Assembly: GCA_002437435.1 (NCBI GenBank)
Contig: DJPV01000018.1
Coordinates: 1-19,043, forward strand
Origin: Lachnospiraceae bacterium UBA6403
GTDB taxonomy: Bacteria > Bacillota > Clostridia > Lachnospirales > Lachnospiraceae
DNA: 19,043 bases
Reading direction: 5' to 3'
Part shown: positions 16,631 through 19,043 of the stretch, one piece after another
Layout: every line of letters starts with the position of its first letter
Position numbering within the stretch: position 1 is the stretch's first letter
Notes under the pieces: generated by a model
The model's database searches: none
Told to the model about the DNA's origin: nothing
Seen by the model: the letters and a program-made list of their open reading frames with translations, nothing else
Translations under genes and position numbers: made by a program

Positions 16631-16930
16631 TTATTCTTTCGGACGAATCACTATTTCGTCAGGATATACCAGACCAAGCTGATTTCTGGCTACTTCCTCA
16701 ACATACTTTTTCGTCTTCATGTATTCTTCTTTTTCTTCCAGCTTCTTATGTTCATCCTGTGCTTCTTCGATCTGCTCTGAAATCTCTGCTGCCTGAACCT
16801 TCAATTCTGCTTTCTGCTCACGAAGCGAGATAGATTTCACTACCACGATCACCGCCAGCAGCAGAAGCGAAACAATAATAATCGCTGTACATATCTTCGA
16901 TTGTTTTCTTCCGGTATTTGTTCTACCCAT
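16631..16930 (-). CDS. divIC: Septum formation initiator, DivIC/FtsB family
   Basis: This is a small bitopic division protein: a basic cytoplasmic tail (1-13), one transmembrane helix (about 14-30), an extracytoplasmic coiled coil (about 34-75, rich in EAQK) and a conserved C-terminal segment ARNQLGLVYPDEIVI typical of the FtsB/DivIC family. It works with FtsL and DivIB/FtsQ to activate septal wall synthesis. Its length of 99 aa is usual. AGGGGA lies about 9 bases before ATG 16930. The position between yabQ and spoIIE is the standard one in Bacilli and Clostridia. A near-consensus sigma-A promoter overlaps the end of yabQ, so divIC can be expressed in growing cells while yabP-yabQ are off. 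Confidence 0.95.
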   Translation of the reverse strand: MGRTNTGRKQSKICTAIIIVSLLLLAVIVVVKSISLREQKAELKVQAAEISEQIEEAQDEHKKLEEKEEYMKTKKYVEEVARNQLGLVYPDEIVIRPKE

Positions 16931-17007
16931 GATCCATTCCCCTATTTGTATGGCTTCTTTTTTCGATGCACTGTTCTCCTAAAAAAACAGTTCTTTCGAA
17001 ATGCATT

Positions 17008-17040
17008 GACATAATTTTACCTTCTCGAACAAATTATGTC
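17008..17040. repeat. Perfect 10-bp inverted repeat overlapping the divIC promoter
   Basis: GACATAATTT (17008-17017) and AAATTATGTC (17031-17040) are exact inverted copies 13 bases apart. They overlap the -35 and -10 boxes of the predicted divIC promoter and the stop codon of yabQ. No T tract follows on the minus strand, so it is not a terminator. An operator is possible. Confidence 0.6.
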
Positions 17041-17042
17041 AA
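17014..17042 (-). promoter_or_regulatory. Strong sigma-A promoter for divIC
   Basis: TTGACA (17042-17037), a 17-base spacer and TAAAAT (17019-17014) give a near-consensus vegetative promoter about 84 bases before divIC. It lies in the last codons of yabQ. The long leader contains a small hairpin (ACTGTT/AACAGT, about 16970-16993). Confidence 0.65.
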
Positions 17043-17397
17043 CAAGCTTTTTCGCCCCAAAAATCACTTTTCTCAACCCCTTTTTTATCCCATACAATAT
17101 ATAGTTTAAGAGTCTGGAAACAGCCCAATTTATAGTAGAAAAATACAGCCCAATTCCAGAAAAAAAACCTAAAAAAATATAAAGACGTATTACGCCGCTG
17201 TTGTAGGTAAATGTCGTCCAAACCACTCCTGCACATAATACCAGCCAAAAAAGCATATCAAAAAAGCCAATCCATGCTTCTCTTATATTTATCACTTTTT
17301 TAAAATCATTAAAGAATCCTATAATTAATCCTATACCAATACCGGATAGCACACATACAACGAAAGCTGTTGACTGTTGTTCCAACATGCCAGTCAT
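17017..17397 (-). CDS. yabQ: Spore cortex biosynthesis protein YabQ
   Basis: This small polytopic membrane protein is needed for spore cortex formation in Bacillus. The 126 residues contain four likely membrane helices (about 9-28, 44-62, 69-86 and a shorter one near 90-100), the early motif GIGIGLIIGFFNDF typical of YabQ and a basic C-terminal tail. Start ATG 17397 overlaps the TAA of yabP by one base (TAATG), so translation is coupled. The gene ends inside the divIC promoter region. In Bacillus yabP-yabQ are sigma-E dependent; I do not see a convincing sigma-E promoter here. Confidence 0.92.
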   Translation of the reverse strand: MTGMLEQQSTAFVVCVLSGIGIGLIIGFFNDFKKVINIREAWIGFFDMLFWLVLCAGVVWTTFTYNSGVIRLYIFLGFFSGIGLYFSTINWAVSRLLNYILYGIKKGLRKVIFGAKKLVDIICSRR

Positions 17398-17684
17398 TAT
17401 TTGAACAACCTCTTAAGTGAAAATGTTCCATTATCTTTGTCTGTCATATAGCAGACACAGTCAACTTTCCCTGTCAGATCAAGCAGCCCCTTCTCAATAT
17501 CCAGATTTGTCATATGCATATCTTTTCCGGTTATTTTCATCTTGCCAGCTTCGGTGATCAGAAATACAAGATCCGGTTCAAATGAGATGACCTTCTCTAC
17601 CCCGGTTATTCTGGCTTCTTTTCTTGCATCCATAACCAGCTTATGACCGCCTGTAGTATTCTTCGCATTCTGTGTTTTCTCCAT
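17397..17684 (-). CDS. yabP: Sporulation protein YabP
   Basis: This soluble 95-aa protein of the YabP/YqfC family is a sporulation-specific protein expressed in the mother cell and linked to cortex formation. The conserved pattern is visible: ARITGVEKVISFEPDLVFLI, then GKMKITGKDMHMTNLDIEKG and a hydrophobic strand DLTGKVDCVCY. I start it at ATG 17684, with GGAAGGG about 6-8 bases upstream. A longer TTG start at 17702 would put that ribosome site inside the gene. yabQ follows with a one-base overlap. The usual upstream neighbours in Firmicutes (an S4-domain RNA-binding protein, a HU-type protein) are absent here and replaced by a hybrid kinase. Confidence 0.92.
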   Translation of the reverse strand: MEKTQNAKNTTGGHKLVMDARKEARITGVEKVISFEPDLVFLITEAGKMKITGKDMHMTNLDIEKGLLDLTGKVDCVCYMTDKDNGTFSLKRLFK

Positions 17685-17772
17685 GTTCCACCCTTCCGCC
17701 AAAAGCCTTCAGAAGCTTTCTTAAGTCTGTTAGAACAATATATGAAGCTTTTACCTGCGATAGAACCTGTTC

Positions 17773-19043
17773 TCAATCCCAAATCTCAACAAACAACTCT
17801 TCCAGCTTGCTGATATTGATTGGTTTTGACAGATGCCCGTTCATGCCACTTTCAAGCGACACCCTCACATCCTCATCAAATGCATTGGCACTCATGGCAA
17901 CGATAGGAACTGTACGGCAATCTGCCCTCTCGATCGTCCGAATCTTCCGGGTAGCCTCCAGTCCATCCATCACAGGCATCATGATATCCATTAAGATCAG
18001 ATCATAATATCCGGGTACCTGTTCCTTTACACGCGAGACAGCTTCTTCTCCGTTCCATGCAGATTCTACTGTTATTCCATATCCCTTAAGGATCGTACTT
18101 ATGATCTCCATATTAAGCTCATTATCTTCAACTACCAGCACTTTTTTTCCAGTATAATCTTTCTTCTCAATCGTTTTTGCAGTGACCGGTGATGTATTCT
18201 CAAGAATGGATAACCGTATCGTGAACCGGAATGTGCTTCCCTTATTTGGATTGCTTTCAAGTTCAATGTCAGAATCCATCATCCTTACAAGTCTGCTGCA
18301 GATCGCAAGTCCGAGTCCCGATCCCTGTCTTCTCGCATTTGCAGACTCATCCACCTGCTCAAAATTTAAAAAGATCAGTTTCTGTTTATCTTCTGCAATT
18401 CCTATACCATCATCCTGAACTTCAAATGTAAAATCTGCATGTTTTTCATCTACCGTTCGTTCTGTTACTGCCAGTCTTACATGTCCACCTGCATTGGAAT
18501 ATTTAACAGCATTACTAAGCAGATTAACCAGTATCTGCTTCAACCGTAATTCATCACCTGAAACCCAGTCATGCTCGAGTGTGATCTCCTGCACAAAATG
18601 CATATTCTTCTCTGTCATCTTCGTTTCCAGCAGTACACTGATATTATTAATCATCTGCCGCAGATTGCACTGTCCGACAACCAGCTTCATCTTGCCACTC
18701 TCAATCTTCGACATATCAAGAATGTCATTTAACAATCCAAGCAGATAATTCGATGTACTGTCAATCTTCTTCAGGCAGTCGATTCTTCGTGCTTCCGTCT
18801 GATTCTCCTGTAATGCAATCTCTGTCATTCCTATGATTCCATTCATTGGCGTACGGATCTCATGTGACATTCTTGCAAGGAAATCGGATTTAGCCTGTGC
18901 GGACAGATCATGCCGTTCCAGATTAATGCGGTTTTGAATGATCGTTGTGACCTCGTCAAAGCATTTTCGTTCTACTGAATCTGTAAGCACTGACGGATCA
19001 ATACCCACAAATATAATACTTCCTGCACTAAACATGACATCAC
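17773..19043 (-). CDS. Hybrid sensor histidine kinase / response regulator (partial, N-terminus beyond right edge)
   Basis: The frame is open to the window edge. A Met at 19035 is only an internal candidate, so the input domain is probably missing. Visible domains in order are a short sensor/linker end (FSAGSIIFVGIDPSV), the phosphoacceptor motif FLARMSHEIRTPMNGI, and the ATP-binding domain with NLLSNAVKYSN, DDGIGIAEDK, FLNFEQVDES and GSGLGLAICSRL. A C-terminal receiver follows with VLVVEDNELNM, phospho-Asp in LILMDIMMPVMDG, MSANAF and the Lys of HLSKPIN. It would phosphorylate its own receiver and probably feed a separate phosphotransfer protein. It lies 88 bases before yabP on the same strand with no strong terminator between. 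A role as a sporulation-entry kinase is an appealing but unsupported inference from position. Confidence 0.9.
   Translation of the reverse strand, partial: DVMFSAGSIIFVGIDPSVLTDSVERKCFDEVTTIIQNRINLERHDLSAQAKSDFLARMSHEIRTPMNGIIGMTEIALQENQTEARRIDCLKKIDSTSNYLLGLLNDILDMSKIESGKMKLVVGQCNLRQMINNISVLLETKMTEKNMHFVQEITLEHDWVSGDELRLKQILVNLLSNAVKYSNAGGHVRLAVTERTVDEKHADFTFEVQDDGIGIAEDKQKLIFLNFEQVDESANARRQGSGLGLAICSRLVRMMDSDIELESNPNKGSTFRFTIRLSILENTSPVTAKTIEKKDYTGKKVLVVEDNELNMEIISTILKGYGITVESAWNGEEAVSRVKEQVPGYYDLILMDIMMPVMDGLEATRKIRTIERADCRTVPIVAMSANAFDEDVRVSLESGMNGHLSKPINISKLEELFVEIWD

Noticed and set aside
17008..17040. LexA/SOS box in the divIC promoter palindrome
   Set aside because: The half sites (GACATAATTT) do not match the Firmicute GAAC-N4-GTTC-type box; the TTCGAG in the centre is not a proper half site.
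17685..17702. Longer yabP start at TTG 17702
   Set aside because: The ribosome site GGAAGGG would be inside the gene; ATG 17684 gives the usual YabP length.
1..19043. CRISPR arrays, rRNA genes, riboswitches
   Set aside because: No regularly spaced direct repeats, rRNA-like stretches or recognisable riboswitch cores were seen on either strand.

Overview
All genes in this window lie on the minus strand. The conserved block yabP-yabQ-divIC-spoIIE-tilS-hpt-ftsH, the strong AGGAGG-type ribosome sites, the low GC and the sporulation genes point to an endospore-lineage Firmicute. The secreted-protein families to the left (a protein with DUF5057-like motifs, a TNT-type toxin) and the overall style suggest Lachnospiraceae, perhaps near Coprococcus. 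The genus is a guess from memory.

Reading in the direction of transcription, from high to low coordinates. (1) 19043-17773: a hybrid histidine kinase / response regulator, cut by the window edge at its N-terminus. (2) 17684-10425: the sporulation, division and housekeeping block. It runs yabP and yabQ (forespore coat/cortex), divIC (division septum), a terminator, spoIIE (forespore phosphatase), tilS (tRNA-Ile lysidine synthase), hpt (purine salvage) and ftsH (membrane AAA protease). Candidate promoters precede divIC, spoIIE and tilS. (3) 10424-9780: a 645-base non-coding stretch with a perfect 14-bp hairpin, a leftward terminator and a roughly 304-bp nested palindrome that looks like a MITE (non-autonomous element). 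(4) 9779-3: a tightly packed, operon-like run. It holds a cytoplasmic GH13 alpha-glucanase, a sensor kinase with no regulator beside it, a very large secreted protein split by a one-base frameshift, and a large lipoprotein.

The most interesting part is the left third. The open frame from 3542 runs 1180 codons without a stop and leaves the window. It has a lipoprotein signal, a transglutaminase-like domain whose catalytic Cys position is Asp, hydrophobic segments and an 11-residue tandem repeat. Its last visible residues match the start of TNT, the NAD+-glycohydrolase toxin domain of Mycobacterium CpnT. This reads as a polymorphic toxin displayed on a Gram-positive cell. Its start codon directly abuts the stop codon of the gene before it, which carries prenyltransferase-like repeats, a DUF5057-like region and a beta-solenoid-like tail. 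That upstream gene is frameshifted at a GGG triplet and has an A6-G7 tract as its ribosome site, so production of both proteins may be broken or variable. The immunity gene expected beside a TNT toxin would lie beyond the left edge.
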